64,000 bases of DNA from assembly GCA_016783885.1 (NCBI GenBank), contig JADHVR010000007.1:1-64000 (forward strand), written 5' to 3'. Shown piece by piece: positions 8,456 through 17,276 of the stretch (its first letter is position 1; every line of letters begins with the position of its first letter). The stretch comes from Bacteroidales bacterium (lineage in GTDB: Bacteria; Bacteroidota; Bacteroidia; Bacteroidales; JAADJA01). The notes under the pieces are model-generated. The model searched no databases. It was given only the letters and a program-made list of their open reading frames with translations, and had not been told where the DNA came from. The position numbers and the translations under genes were made by a program.

Positions 8456-9716
8456 TCTTTCTTACGATCTGGTTTTGATCTTTATCAGAAATCAGTAGAA
8501 TATAAATCCCCGGCTTGAAATGTTCAAAAGGTATTTCAAAAGTTTTTGAACCTGGTAAAGAAATGATTTCAGAATAAATTCGTTGTCCCCAAACAGAATT
8601 TATCTGAACTTTATATTCCGCATTATTTTCAGCTTCTATTTTAAGAACTAATTTTTCACTTACCGGATTATTATAGTTTAAGCTGAAATTAATGCTTTCA
8701 TTATTTATACCGCCAACATTATTCCCCACAACGATATCCATTACAACAGGCAAATGGTCCGACATATCATAAAGAGCATCCAGGACATTGCCCGGGACAG
8801 TTGTATTTTGCGGAGAAGAGACAAGCGATTGGTTAAAATGTTGTCCGTCCTGCCCTATTGCTTTATATGACCCGTTCAGGTATTTTATTTTCTCGGTTCC
8901 GTTCAATACCTCATCTGAAACCAGGATAAAATCGAATCTGTCGTCCATACCACCTCCGGAAGGACAACCGCCGGAAATGTGTGTTGATTGTGTATGAACT
9001 GAGGCGAAATAGGAATTGTTATTCCAGGCTCCTAAAGAGTTTATGGGATCATAAAAACGAATATCCTGATTTTGGTAAAGGATAAGATTTTGAAAAGCTT
9101 GTTCGGCACTTGTATAAACGTTGAAATCGCCCATCATCAGATAATTTCCTGTAGCATTCGAGTTGCTGAGATAATTCATCAACTTATTGGTTTCATTAGC
9201 CCTTTCCACTTCATCTTCATAGCTTGTCCCAGCCTTTAGATGTGCTATAACACAGTTCAGATAAATAGTATCGTTTGTATATTTAAGATCCGGTGAATTA
9301 TAATATAATCTGAATATGTCAATATCCCTGTAATTAGTGGATATAGCGATATTTGAACACATTGTAAGTTTTTCCGAGTTATAGTATATCTGGTTTATTA
9401 TATATGAACCTGAATAATTGGGCGGGGAACCCATTTGATAATAATTTATACCATTAATATTTAAAACCGAATTTAATATATATTGTTGATATGTGAGTAT
9501 CTCCGAAATTTCGTTCACAGTAAAAATATCCGGTTTAACGTAATTAATTATTGTTTTAAGGTATTCATTTTTATCATCAATGTTGTTATTTGTACTATTA
9601 CAACCGTAATAATTATTTCCATACATAAGCAAATTGTAGTGCATCACTTTCAGAGTGTCCTGCGAATAAAGAGCAAGACCTGACAGAAGAAAGAAATATA
9701 TCAGAAGTTTCTTCAT
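8442..9716 (-). CDS. Secreted endonuclease/exonuclease/phosphatase-fold protein with T9SS sorting domain
   Basis: 424 residues. An N-terminal signal peptide (KKLLIYFFLLSGLALYSQ) is followed by an EEP-fold domain: MHYNLLMYGNN, PDIFTVNEIS (metal-binding Glu), MMGDFNVY (catalytic Asp-Asn) and MSDHLPVVMDI (terminal Asp-His). The last ~85 residues (LNYNNPVSEKLVLKIEA ... FKPGIYILLISDKD) form a type A T9SS C-terminal sorting domain. The protein should therefore be exported by Sec, moved across the outer membrane by T9SS and anchored or released. An extracellular nuclease or phosphodiesterase scavenging nucleic acids or phosphate is the natural reading; the substrate is not visible. Single gene, convergent with DUF2784. 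Confidence 0.85.
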   Translation of the reverse strand: MKKLLIYFFLLSGLALYSQDTLKVMHYNLLMYGNNYYGCNSTNNNIDDKNEYLKTIINYVKPDIFTVNEISEILTYQQYILNSVLNINGINYYQMGSPPNYSGSYIINQIYYNSEKLTMCSNIAISTNYRDIDIFRLYYNSPDLKYTNDTIYLNCVIAHLKAGTSYEDEVERANETNKLMNYLSNSNATGNYLMMGDFNVYTSAEQAFQNLILYQNQDIRFYDPINSLGAWNNNSYFASVHTQSTHISGGCPSGGGMDDRFDFILVSDEVLNGTEKIKYLNGSYKAIGQDGQHFNQSLVSSPQNTTVPGNVLDALYDMSDHLPVVMDIVVGNNVGGINNESINFSLNYNNPVSEKLVLKIEAENNAEYKVQINSVWGQRIYSEIISLPGSKTFEIPFEHFKPGIYILLISDKDQNQIVRKIMKI

Positions 9717-9844
9717 TACAATCTTAAGTTATTTTGCAAATATACAATAAACCTTAATTGTTCTGAAAATATTCTGTCAGATACGTCTCATACCAAAGTG
9801 GATAAGTTTTCGTTATTCCAACCAACCTGAATTTAATTTATTTA

Positions 9845-9852
9845 TATTTTTG
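9845..9852 (+). promoter_or_regulatory. Candidate -7 element upstream of parC
   Basis: TATTTTTG matches the Bacteroidota TAnnTTTG -7 consensus and lies 35 bases before the parC ATG. No convincing TTTG -33 box is seen about 20 bases upstream. Confidence 0.4.
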
Positions 9853-9887
9853 GCGAGCATTGAAAATTCATAAAGGACGAAGAATTA

Positions 9888-12632
9888 ATGAGCGAATTAG
9901 AAGAATTTGAACAGGAAAATCTATCTGAAGAGGAGGGACCGGAAGAATTATCAGGCGACCTGCACAAAACCATCCACCTGTCGGGGATGTACGAGAACTG
10001 GTTCCTGGATTATGCTTCGTATGTGATACTTGAAAGAGCTGTTCCCGACATTAAAGATGGTTTAAAGCCTGTCCAGAGAAGGATATTGCATGCTATGAAA
10101 AGCCTGGATGATGGCAGGTACAATAAAGTTGCAAACATCATCGGGCATACCATGCAGTATCATCCGCATGGTGATGCTTCTATCGGCGATGCTCTTGTTC
10201 AGTTGGGTCAGAAAGATATTTTAATTGATACACAGGGTAACTGGGGAAATGTTTTAACAGGTGATAGTGCTGCAGCTCCACGGTATATCGAAGCCAGGCT
10301 TTCCAAATTTGCAGGAGATGTAGTTTTTAATCCTAAAACAACTGCATGGAAGGCTTCTTACGACGGACGAAATAAAGAACCTGTTGTTTTACCGGTGAAG
10401 TTTCCCCTGCTTTTAGCTCAGGGCGTTGAAGGTATTGCCGTTGGACTTGCCTCGAAAATCCTCCCACATAATTTTAATGAATTAATCGATGCTTCAATAA
10501 ATATTTTACGGGAGAAGGATTTTGAAATTTATCCTGATTTTCCAACAGGCGGTTTTGCAGACGTTTCGAAATATAACAATGGATTAAGAGGCGGTCGTGT
10601 TAGGGTAAGGGCTAAGATAAGCCGGCTTGATAAAAAGATACTTGTTATAACGGAAGTTCCTTTTGGCACTACTACTACCAGTTTGATGGAGTCTATAGTT
10701 ACAGCCAATGAAAAAGGTAAGATAAAAATTAAGAAGATTGATGATAATACTGCTGAAAATGTTGAAATACTGATCCATCTTGCCCCTAATATTTCGCCTG
10801 ACCAAACAATAGATGCTTTATATGCTTTTACTAATTGTGAGGTCTCCATTTCACCAAATTCCTGTGTAATTGATGCAGGCAAGCCCGGTTTTATTGGAGT
10901 AAAAGAAATTCTGAAAGCTTCAACTGAAAATACGGTTACATTGCTGAAAAAGGAGTTGGAGATCAGAAAGGCAGAACTGTTAGAACAATGGCATTTTTCT
11001 TCACTCGAAAAAATATTTATCGAAGAACGTATTTACCGTGATATCGAGGAATGTGAAACCTGGGAATCGGTGATTGAAACTATTGACAAGGGATTAATGC
11101 CTTTCAGGAAAAAATTCCACAGGAACATCACAGAGGAAGATATTATCAAACTTACCGAGATCAAGATTAAACGCATTTCCAAATATAATTCCTTTAAGGC
11201 AGATGATCTGATAAATGGTATTGAACTGGAAATAGACGAGGTGAATAACCACCTGGAGCACCTTATTGATTATGTTGTGAATTATTTCAGGCAGATAAAG
11301 AAAAAGTACGGAAAAGGCAGGGAAAGAAAAACCGAACTCAGGAATTTTGATACAATCGAGGCAACCCGTGTGGCTGCTGCATCGCAAAAACTTTATATAA
11401 ATCGCGATGAAGGATTTGCCGGCACTTCTCTTAAGAAATTCGAATATGTTTGCGATTGTTCCGACATTGACGACATTATTGTTTTCAGGGCTGACGGTAC
11501 TTTTATTGTTACAAAAGTTTCTGCAAAAACATTTGTAGGGCATAATATTATTCACATCGACATATTTAAAAGGAACGACGACCGTACGATTTATAATATG
11601 ATTTTCAGAGATGGAAGAAGAGGAGCCTCTCGTGTGAAAAGATTTGCCATTACAGGTGCCACGCGCGACAAAGAATATAATATTACAAAGGGAGCGGAAG
11701 GTTCAAAAATTCTTTATTTTACGGCAAATCCGAACGGGGAAGCTGAAGTTGTAAAAATTTTTCTCAAACCAAAACCCAAATTACGCAAAACCTCTTTTGA
11801 ATTTGATTTCAGTGAATTGGCAATAAAAGGAAAAGGTTCGCAGGGAAACATCCTGACCAAACATGGAGTAAAGAGTATAGTGAAACGTGAAGAAGGTATT
11901 TCCACTCTCGGGGCAAGGGATATCTGGTACGACGATACGGTAAAACGATTGAATACTGACGAAAGAGGAAATTATCTCGGCGCTTTTAAATCGAATGAGA
12001 GGATTTTAACCATTCAGCAATCAGGATATTATAAGCTGATGACTTATGACCTGTCGAACCATTTCGAAGAAGACATGATCCTTATTGAAAAATTTAACCC
12101 GAAAAAGATAATTTCAGTTATTTATTATGAAGCGGCAGTTGAAAAATTTTACCTCAAGCGATTCCAAATAGAGACGAACAACAACATCAATAAAAAAAAT
12201 GATTTTATAGGCGAACATCCCGAAAATTATCTTGTTGGTATTAGTGAGAACCTGCTTCCCCAACTGAAAATAATATTTGATGCAAAAGCTAATAATAAGG
12301 AAATACCTGATAAAGTTATCAATGTTGAGGAATTTATAGGCGTAAAAAGTCCAAAGGCAAAAGGCAAAAGAATAACAACAAATGCTATTAAAAAAATAGA
12401 ATTTATCGAACCGCTGTCTTATGAAGAACCGGAAGCTGCCGGCTCAGAGGATGTTCAGGTAAGTGAAGAAAAAAATCTTGAAATTACAAGCCCGGAAATT
12501 GCGGAAAAGGTTTCTGAAACCGAACAAAAAGAGACTAAAGCAAAAAAATCGGGGAAAACTAAAGCGGCTAAAGATAAGCAGACAGGCAAAGGGGATGAAG
12601 ATACTGTACAACAGATGGAGTTGGATTTTTAA
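9888..12632 (+). CDS. parC: DNA topoisomerase IV subunit A (type IIA topoisomerase)
   Basis: 914 residues. It cuts and rejoins DNA as the A subunit of topoisomerase IV, decatenating chromosomes. The breakage-reunion domain opens with YASYVILERAVPDIKDGLKP, then HPHGDASIGDAL, and the catalytic Tyr in AAPRYIEARLS. A coiled-coil and tower region (about residues 330-480) precedes a degenerate C-terminal beta-pinwheel. The final ~70 residues are Lys/Glu-rich low complexity ending in VQQMELDF. At the position of the quinolone-contacting Ser of GyrA/ParC this protein has Ala (HGDAS), which I believe is usual for this Bacteroidota ParC clade. The ParE gene is not adjacent. An AAAGGACGAAG stretch just upstream could serve as a ribosome site. 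Confidence 0.93.
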   Translation: MSELEEFEQENLSEEEGPEELSGDLHKTIHLSGMYENWFLDYASYVILERAVPDIKDGLKPVQRRILHAMKSLDDGRYNKVANIIGHTMQYHPHGDASIGDALVQLGQKDILIDTQGNWGNVLTGDSAAAPRYIEARLSKFAGDVVFNPKTTAWKASYDGRNKEPVVLPVKFPLLLAQGVEGIAVGLASKILPHNFNELIDASINILREKDFEIYPDFPTGGFADVSKYNNGLRGGRVRVRAKISRLDKKILVITEVPFGTTTTSLMESIVTANEKGKIKIKKIDDNTAENVEILIHLAPNISPDQTIDALYAFTNCEVSISPNSCVIDAGKPGFIGVKEILKASTENTVTLLKKELEIRKAELLEQWHFSSLEKIFIEERIYRDIEECETWESVIETIDKGLMPFRKKFHRNITEEDIIKLTEIKIKRISKYNSFKADDLINGIELEIDEVNNHLEHLIDYVVNYFRQIKKKYGKGRERKTELRNFDTIEATRVAAASQKLYINRDEGFAGTSLKKFEYVCDCSDIDDIIVFRADGTFIVTKVSAKTFVGHNIIHIDIFKRNDDRTIYNMIFRDGRRGASRVKRFAITGATRDKEYNITKGAEGSKILYFTANPNGEAEVVKIFLKPKPKLRKTSFEFDFSELAIKGKGSQGNILTKHGVKSIVKREEGISTLGARDIWYDDTVKRLNTDERGNYLGAFKSNERILTIQQSGYYKLMTYDLSNHFEEDMILIEKFNPKKIISVIYYEAAVEKFYLKRFQIETNNNINKKNDFIGEHPENYLVGISENLLPQLKIIFDAKANNKEIPDKVINVEEFIGVKSPKAKGKRITTNAIKKIEFIEPLSYEEPEAAGSEDVQVSEEKNLEITSPEIAEKVSETEQKETKAKKSGKTKAAKDKQTGKGDEDTVQQMELDF

Positions 12633-12692
12633 ACTATTTCTACTTAGCACCTAAAAAATTTCTTATAAATAGAATTATTTTGAATTTAGAAA

Positions 12693-13412
12693 ATGACCCT
12701 CTACAAAAACAAATACCGTATTGAACCGGATCGGTGTCAATTTTGGGATTATTCATCGCCAGGATCGTATTTTATTACCGTTTGTGTACAAAACAAGGAA
12801 CATCTCTTAGGGAAAATCAAAAACGGGCAAATGATTTTATCAGACAAGGGTGAAATTGTTGCAGAATTTTTTTTACAATTACCATCCTGGCACAAACGTA
12901 TTATTTTGGATGAATGGATTGTTATGCCCAACCATTTCCATTGTCTGATTATATTGGGTGATTTCGATTTTGATAATGGCGGGGGTGTTGTTGATGTTTT
13001 TGTAGAGAAAATTCATGAATTTTCTCTACAAAAACATCAACAACGCCAACCCCAACAATCCATCACCCATGATACCCAATCCAGAATCCAGAATCCGATA
13101 ACTATGGGATTTCGAGGCGGGACGCAAAAACAAAAAATTTTAAACCATTATCGAAAAATTGACAATCCCACAATAACCTAAATTAAACAGTACCGGAAAT
13201 TACGTAGAAAGATGTTGATACCCAAAATTATAGGGAAATTCCAAATGCAAACATCCAAACACATAAACCTGTTGAACGACACACCCGGAAATAAAATCTG
13301 GCAAACTGGTTATCACGACCACATTATTAGAAACAACGATGAATACCAATGCATAAAATATTACATTAGGAATAATCCGAAGAATTGGGAAGAGGATACA
13401 TTTTACTCTTGA
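12693..13412 (+). pseudogene. REP-associated tyrosine transposase (RAYT, Y1/HUH family) interrupted by an in-frame stop
   Basis: The frame starts at ATG 12693 and reads NKYRIEPDRCQFWDYSSPG, then VMPNHFHCLIIL, which carries the HUH metal-binding His-x-His (residues 81 and 83). It hits TAA at 13179-13181 after 162 codons. The same frame continues as IKQYRKLRRKMLIPKIIGKF ... WQTGYHDHIIRNNDEYQ ... IRNNPKNW to TGA at 13412. This supplies the C-terminal half normally found in this transposase family, so a single nonsense change splits one ~240-codon gene. The stop lies just before the likely catalytic-Tyr segment. RAYTs nick and mobilise REP-type palindromes without terminal inverted repeats of their own. 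A perfect 58-bp palindrome sits inside the gene (12987-13044). Confidence 0.88.
12987..13044. repeat. 58-bp perfect palindrome inside the transposase gene
   Basis: Each 29-base arm (12987-13015 and 13016-13044) is the exact reverse complement of the other, with no loop. Allowing one G-T pair extends the arms to 32 bases. The outer part contains TTTTTGTAGAGA facing TCTCTACAAAAA, and the centre AAAATTCATGAATTTT encodes Lys-Ile-His-Glu-Phe. The palindrome stays in frame with the transposase. It looks like a REP-type unit captured by, or generated within, its own transposase gene. Confidence 0.9.
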
Positions 13413-13415
13413 TTC

Positions 13416-14258
13416 ATGAAAAAATTTTTATCTTACATATTACTACTCTTTATAGCAGTATCTTTTCTTGGTTTATCCTCTTGCTATCCCGAATGGAAGA
13501 TAGCGAAATCGTATATCGATTCGAAACCCGATCTGTCTGTTATGGTACTGCCGACCGATTATATCTTTAAAAATAATTTAAAGATTGATGAGGCAGGGGA
13601 TACAACTGAAATGACCGTGCGGGAACTGGATTCCGCACTAATTGCGGGCAGCTTATTCCTGAAAGATATTTCCGATTCGATTTTTTTAGAGACCTTTATA
13701 AACAGTATGATTGTAGAATTTGAAAAGTTAGGGTTCAAGGTTTATACCGAAAGCTCTTTAGACAGCTTTCTTTTTATCCGGTCAACGGCTTATATCTTAA
13801 ATATTGCTCAGTTAGAGGTTGAGGAACATTACTATGAATATGAAGATTCGGAGAATTTCGATGATTACGTGTATTATAAAACAATTGATTTGAATGCTTT
13901 AAGTTTCAATAACTGGTTCGAATTAACTAAGTTAAATCCTAAAGAAGAAGGAAGAAAAGTTTTTTATGCTACTGAAACGATAGCAGATCGTATTAACGGC
14001 TATTTTACAGAAAATATATTTACTGGTGAAGTAAAGTATAAGTATTACATAAGCGAGATAGATACTGATATTATTTACCGCTATTGTGAGATATTAGGCA
14101 GGCGTTATGCGGGTTATACCTACGATTATATTTTGAATGAATACATTGCTAAAAATTTTCCGGCAAATAAAAAAAGGCGGTATTACATGCGCTATAACCG
14201 TCAGAATAACTCACTGGATCCGGCTTCGAGGAACAGGTTTATTATTTTGGAGGATTGA
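13416..14258 (+). CDS. Hypothetical lipoprotein
   Basis: 280 residues. The signal peptide ends in a lipobox LSSC (Cys 23), so it should be lipid-anchored, probably in the outer membrane. The mature part (DLSVMVLPTDYIFKNNLKI, GSLFLKDISDSIFLETFINS, LFIRSTAYILNIAQLEVEEHYYEYED) has no motif I recognise. An acidic Tyr-rich segment lies near residues 130-155, and the C-terminus is basic and Arg-rich (NKKRRYYMRYNRQN). The phrase about a set of stored and recomputed values (FLETFINSMIVEFEKLGFKVYTE) loosely recalls GNA1162-like or CsgG-like lipoproteins, but not strongly enough to name. It begins 3 bases after the transposase remnant stops. Confidence 0.75.
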   Translation: MKKFLSYILLLFIAVSFLGLSSCYPEWKIAKSYIDSKPDLSVMVLPTDYIFKNNLKIDEAGDTTEMTVRELDSALIAGSLFLKDISDSIFLETFINSMIVEFEKLGFKVYTESSLDSFLFIRSTAYILNIAQLEVEEHYYEYEDSENFDDYVYYKTIDLNALSFNNWFELTKLNPKEEGRKVFYATETIADRINGYFTENIFTGEVKYKYYISEIDTDIIYRYCEILGRRYAGYTYDYILNEYIAKNFPANKKRRYYMRYNRQNNSLDPASRNRFIILED

Positions 14259-14280
14259 ATTGTTGAATTATTGAATTGTT
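14255..14280. repeat. Short TTGAATTGTT-type tandem repeat
   Basis: Three imperfect copies of a TTGAATTGT/ATTGAATT unit follow the lipoprotein stop. It is an AT-rich simple repeat between two 3' ends with no other visible role. Confidence 0.5.
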
Positions 14281-14312
14281 AAAGTGATGAGTTGTTGAAA
14301 TGCAGAATAACT

Positions 14313-15776
14313 CTATTGCTTAATCCATTTGCCTGATTTAACCTCTTTCCCAAATTGCTGAATTTTATATAAATAGATGCCCACTTGTAAATGTTGAGTG
14401 TTGATAGATGCAGATTTATCAAACTCTTTTTCCATAATTTGGTCTCCTTTAATATCAAACAATGTGAAAACAAGATTTTGTAAAGCGGTATTAATTTTTA
14501 TAAAGTCATTTCCAGGGTTTGGGTAAACAATTATATCCGTAACTTCAAAAGGTATATGTTCATCTAAATTGCTAATTAAACCGTTTTCATCCACTTTCAT
14601 AATTACAATATCGTGTTGTTTAGGATTGGGATAATTATAAAAATCCCAATATGTGCCCACCATTACGCAACCGCCATCATCTGTTGTAATTACTCTGTGT
14701 AAGGAATATTTCCCATGACCGCCATAATACCTGGTAAAAAATATGTCGCCATCGTAATTAGTTTTATACAAGGTAAACCAGGTATCAGCAGCTCCACAGG
14801 TATAATTTTTAGTACCACCAAAGAATAACGTATCAATATTAATAAAGTCAATATCGCCTTCCCTGTCATTGGTATCAAGTACACCGTAACTGTTTATAGT
14901 TTGGATGTTTGCATTTTCATCAATAACTAAAAACGCCATATCAAAATTTTCATTTATATATGGTGGCATCATGTTATCTATAGACCCAATAATAAAATAT
15001 TCGGAGTCGTTAATTTTTTTAGTACGATAACCCGTAAATTTTTCAACCTGCCATGATACAGCAGTATCATATTCCAGGTTATAATTAAAGTAAATAATTT
15101 TATTAACGGAAGTTACCTGGTATTTATCAATTCCTGTCATATCAGAAATACCAATAAAAATCGCAGAATGAATTGTATCTGTATTATAATTTATTTCATT
15201 GCCCTGGATATCAAATTCCCATAAAACATATTTGACTGAATCATATTTTTCTTGTTTTGATATGGGATATGAACGAAAAAAAACAATATTGTTATTATAT
15301 GTAACTGTGAAACCAGCCATGGCATCATTCCTATCAGGCAAACCATAAAGACTGTCTTTCAATATGTTTAGATCATAGTCTAACCATTGAAGGTATAATT
15401 GCTCATCATACGTGTTTGTATCCAAGGCTGTTCCCCATAATAAAATTTCATCAACATCCGTAATAATTACTTTTCCAGGAGTTATTAAATAACCTTCAAT
15501 ATTGTCAAGAAAAAGGCTGTCAAGAAAATTAAATTCATAATCTGTTATATGTATAATTTTATTATAATTGAAAAAAATATCATAATAACCTGGGTTTGAT
15601 GAGACAGTACCTTGTACTATAGATAATAAATACTGATTGTTACTATTTAATTTATAAATATCCCAGGGGATTTCATCTTTTGGAGAACTGATCCATTTAA
15701 TGAATGTGTTTTGAGATATAGCAATATTAGGTACAAACAGTAGTATAATAACAAGAGATTTTATTTGTCTTTTCAT
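14313..15776 (-). CDS. T9SS cargo protein, dispersed paralog 1 of 3
   Basis: 487 residues. A signal peptide (LVIILLFVPNIAISQ) is followed by FIKWISSPKDEIPWDIYKL and a repetitive beta-strand-rich body: WLDYDLNILKDSLYGLPDRND, VLWEFDIQGNEI, DTLFFGGTKNYTCG, DDGGCVMVGTYWDF. It reads like a multi-bladed propeller of unknown function. The C-terminus (DIIVYPNPGNDFIKINTA ... KSGKWIKQ) is a type A T9SS sorting domain. Two further copies of the family occur at 35802 and 55442. Copies 1 and 3 share an almost identical stretch from MKVDENGLI to SGKWIKQ, so they probably duplicated recently or exchange sequence. No enzymatic motif is visible. Confidence 0.88.
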   Translation of the reverse strand: MKRQIKSLVIILLFVPNIAISQNTFIKWISSPKDEIPWDIYKLNSNNQYLLSIVQGTVSSNPGYYDIFFNYNKIIHITDYEFNFLDSLFLDNIEGYLITPGKVIITDVDEILLWGTALDTNTYDEQLYLQWLDYDLNILKDSLYGLPDRNDAMAGFTVTYNNNIVFFRSYPISKQEKYDSVKYVLWEFDIQGNEINYNTDTIHSAIFIGISDMTGIDKYQVTSVNKIIYFNYNLEYDTAVSWQVEKFTGYRTKKINDSEYFIIGSIDNMMPPYINENFDMAFLVIDENANIQTINSYGVLDTNDREGDIDFINIDTLFFGGTKNYTCGAADTWFTLYKTNYDGDIFFTRYYGGHGKYSLHRVITTDDGGCVMVGTYWDFYNYPNPKQHDIVIMKVDENGLISNLDEHIPFEVTDIIVYPNPGNDFIKINTALQNLVFTLFDIKGDQIMEKEFDKSASINTQHLQVGIYLYKIQQFGKEVKSGKWIKQ

Positions 15777-15845
15777 TGAATAATAATGTTTGATAAAATT
15801 AAATTTATTAAATTAGTAACTTACATATTTTTTAAACAATAGAAC

Positions 15846-15873
15846 AGCAGTGCGATTAATTAATCGCACTGCT
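15846..15873 (-). terminator. Palindromic terminator-like hairpin after the 15883 lipoprotein gene
   Basis: A perfect 14-bp inverted repeat (AGCAGTGCGATTAA and its complement) begins 9 bases beyond the minus-strand stop at 15883. On the minus strand it is followed by an A/T-rich run rather than a clean U-tract. The likely role is a transcription terminator or an mRNA-stabilising stem. Confidence 0.6.
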
Positions 15874-15882
15874 ATTATCTTG

Positions 15883-16908
15883 TTAAGTATTTCCTCCAAC
15901 ATATGTAATTTGATAAATCCATAAACCAGGGTACTGCTGAAACCAAGGCAAAACTGATATATTACCTGCAGGAGTTTGTGTTCCAGGCTCATAGCATGCG
16001 GTATAAATATGAAAATATCCAATAATTAAATCGGGATTAGAGGGACGGGGATTAGCTTCATCAATTACTTCTTTCATATTATTTAACCAGTAATTTAGCT
16101 CATTAGTAGAAAGTGGATAAGTAGCTGGGTCACCATAATCCCATAGTAATCTATCTTCACCTCCATAAGGTGTTGTGGCATAATAATAATAAAATTCCAC
16201 AATATAATCGGAGCTAAGTGTAAAATAACCAGGTTGTCTTATTTTATTCCAATAATCGGACTCTGCGTTACACATATAATCACTACAATCTCCTGCATAA
16301 GTCCAATATCCCGATGGAAAAGGGTCAATAGGAGTACCAGGAAGCAAAGGCGTTATAATTCTACTTAAACCATCTCCCTCAGAGCCTCCTACATTAATCA
16401 TTTCTGCTTTTGTTTCGGTTGAGTTAATTTCCGTGATGTTTATTTTTGTAGCCCAGAACAAATCACCGACATTTGCATTTTGATTAATAGAATTTTCAAT
16501 ACCCTGATATGCATTTACTATTTCATTTCCATCAATAACCGGTATGCCTTCAGGAGTAAAGTATTTGTTTGTAAACACTATTTCTATGGTATCAACAAAT
16601 ACTTCTGCAATCGAATCACTCTTAAACCCTAACTCCGTATTGATAACTGCATCCAATAGCCACACAGCTTCGTCAACGGGTCTGTCAACAGGATCAATCG
16701 TTGTTTTATACGCAGTCTCTTTCATTTCTTTAATTTCCTTTTTGAAAGAATGATATACATCCGGTAAGTTTTGTTCATCCGGGCGATACTTGTTTAATTC
16801 TTCAAGATTCGCTTTAGCAAAATCTTTTTTCTTAACAGTTACCTGTTCCTTATTGCAACCAATAAGAAACACAACTGCAATCAGTGCTAAAATTAATAAA
16901 TTTTTCAT
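15883..16908 (-). CDS. Hypothetical lipoprotein
   Basis: 341 residues. The signal peptide ends in a lipobox LIGC (Cys 18). The mature protein starts Lys-rich, with an amphipathic region around residues 25-75 (DVYHSFKKEIKEMKETAYK). The body has GWFWATKINITEI-like strands and a Gly/Pro/Tyr-rich C-terminal third containing two close Cys (DCSDYMCNAESDYW) that may form a disulfide. I recognise no family. It is divergent from the small XRE regulator gene at 17017, with about 100 bases between them, so the regulator could control it. Confidence 0.75.
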   Translation of the reverse strand: MKNLLILALIAVVFLIGCNKEQVTVKKKDFAKANLEELNKYRPDEQNLPDVYHSFKKEIKEMKETAYKTTIDPVDRPVDEAVWLLDAVINTELGFKSDSIAEVFVDTIEIVFTNKYFTPEGIPVIDGNEIVNAYQGIENSINQNANVGDLFWATKINITEINSTETKAEMINVGGSEGDGLSRIITPLLPGTPIDPFPSGYWTYAGDCSDYMCNAESDYWNKIRQPGYFTLSSDYIVEFYYYYATTPYGGEDRLLWDYGDPATYPLSTNELNYWLNNMKEVIDEANPRPSNPDLIIGYFHIYTACYEPGTQTPAGNISVLPWFQQYPGLWIYQITYVGGNT

Positions 16909-16963
16909 AATGTAAATTTTTAATTGTTAATAATCATGTAAAATTAAATTAAATATTTTAAAA

Positions 16964-17025
16964 TGACAAATATGTCAGTAATAAATTTATAAAAAACTTT
17001 GACATTGTTGCCCATAATGGGGCAA
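16964..17025. promoter_or_regulatory. Two inverted repeats in front of and across the XRE gene start (candidate operator)
   Basis: TGACA-AATA-TGTCA lies at 16964-16977. TTGCCC-ATAATG-GGGCAA at 17008-17025 straddles the ATG codon at 17017. Such short dyads between a small XRE-type regulator and a divergent gene are typical operator positions, consistent with autoregulation. No binding evidence is available from sequence alone. Confidence 0.4.
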
Positions 17026-17247
17026 ATTCGAAATGATAAGTTGCTGAAATTAATTGCCTTAAAGATTAAGGAATTAAGAGCGGAGAACGAAATCTCGCAG
17101 GAAGATTTTTATAATGATACAAATATTCATATTGCTCGTATAGAAACAGGTAAAATTAACATTTCAGTCAGTACGCTTCACTCGATTTGCAGGTATTTCA
17201 ATATTTCACTATCGGATTTTTTTATGGATATCAATATAGTGAGTTAA
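17017..17247 (+). CDS. Small XRE-family (Cro/C1-type) DNA-binding protein
   Basis: About 76 residues from the ATG at 17017; a TTG six codons upstream also opens the frame. It is a single helix-turn-helix domain: ALKIKELRAENEISQEDFY, then IHIARIETGKINISVSTL, then the third-helix ICRYFNISLSDFF. There is no extra effector or protease domain. It is like the small Bacteroidota XRE proteins that repress neighbouring genes. It is divergent from the lipoprotein at 16908-15883 and is flanked downstream by a decayed gene remnant. Inverted repeats cover its start region. Confidence 0.85.
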   Translation: MGQIRNDKLLKLIALKIKELRAENEISQEDFYNDTNIHIARIETGKINISVSTLHSICRYFNISLSDFFMDINIVS

Positions 17248-17276
17248 ATAAATATAAACCGAATAGGATGTAAAAA

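Noticed and set aside
10529-12650. Minus-strand ORFs antisense to parC
   Set aside because: They are shadows of the strongly conserved parC frame; no signal or family resemblance.
13416-14258. Naming the lipoprotein as GNA1162-like
   Set aside because: Similarity is limited to vague spacing of strands; no diagnostic motif.
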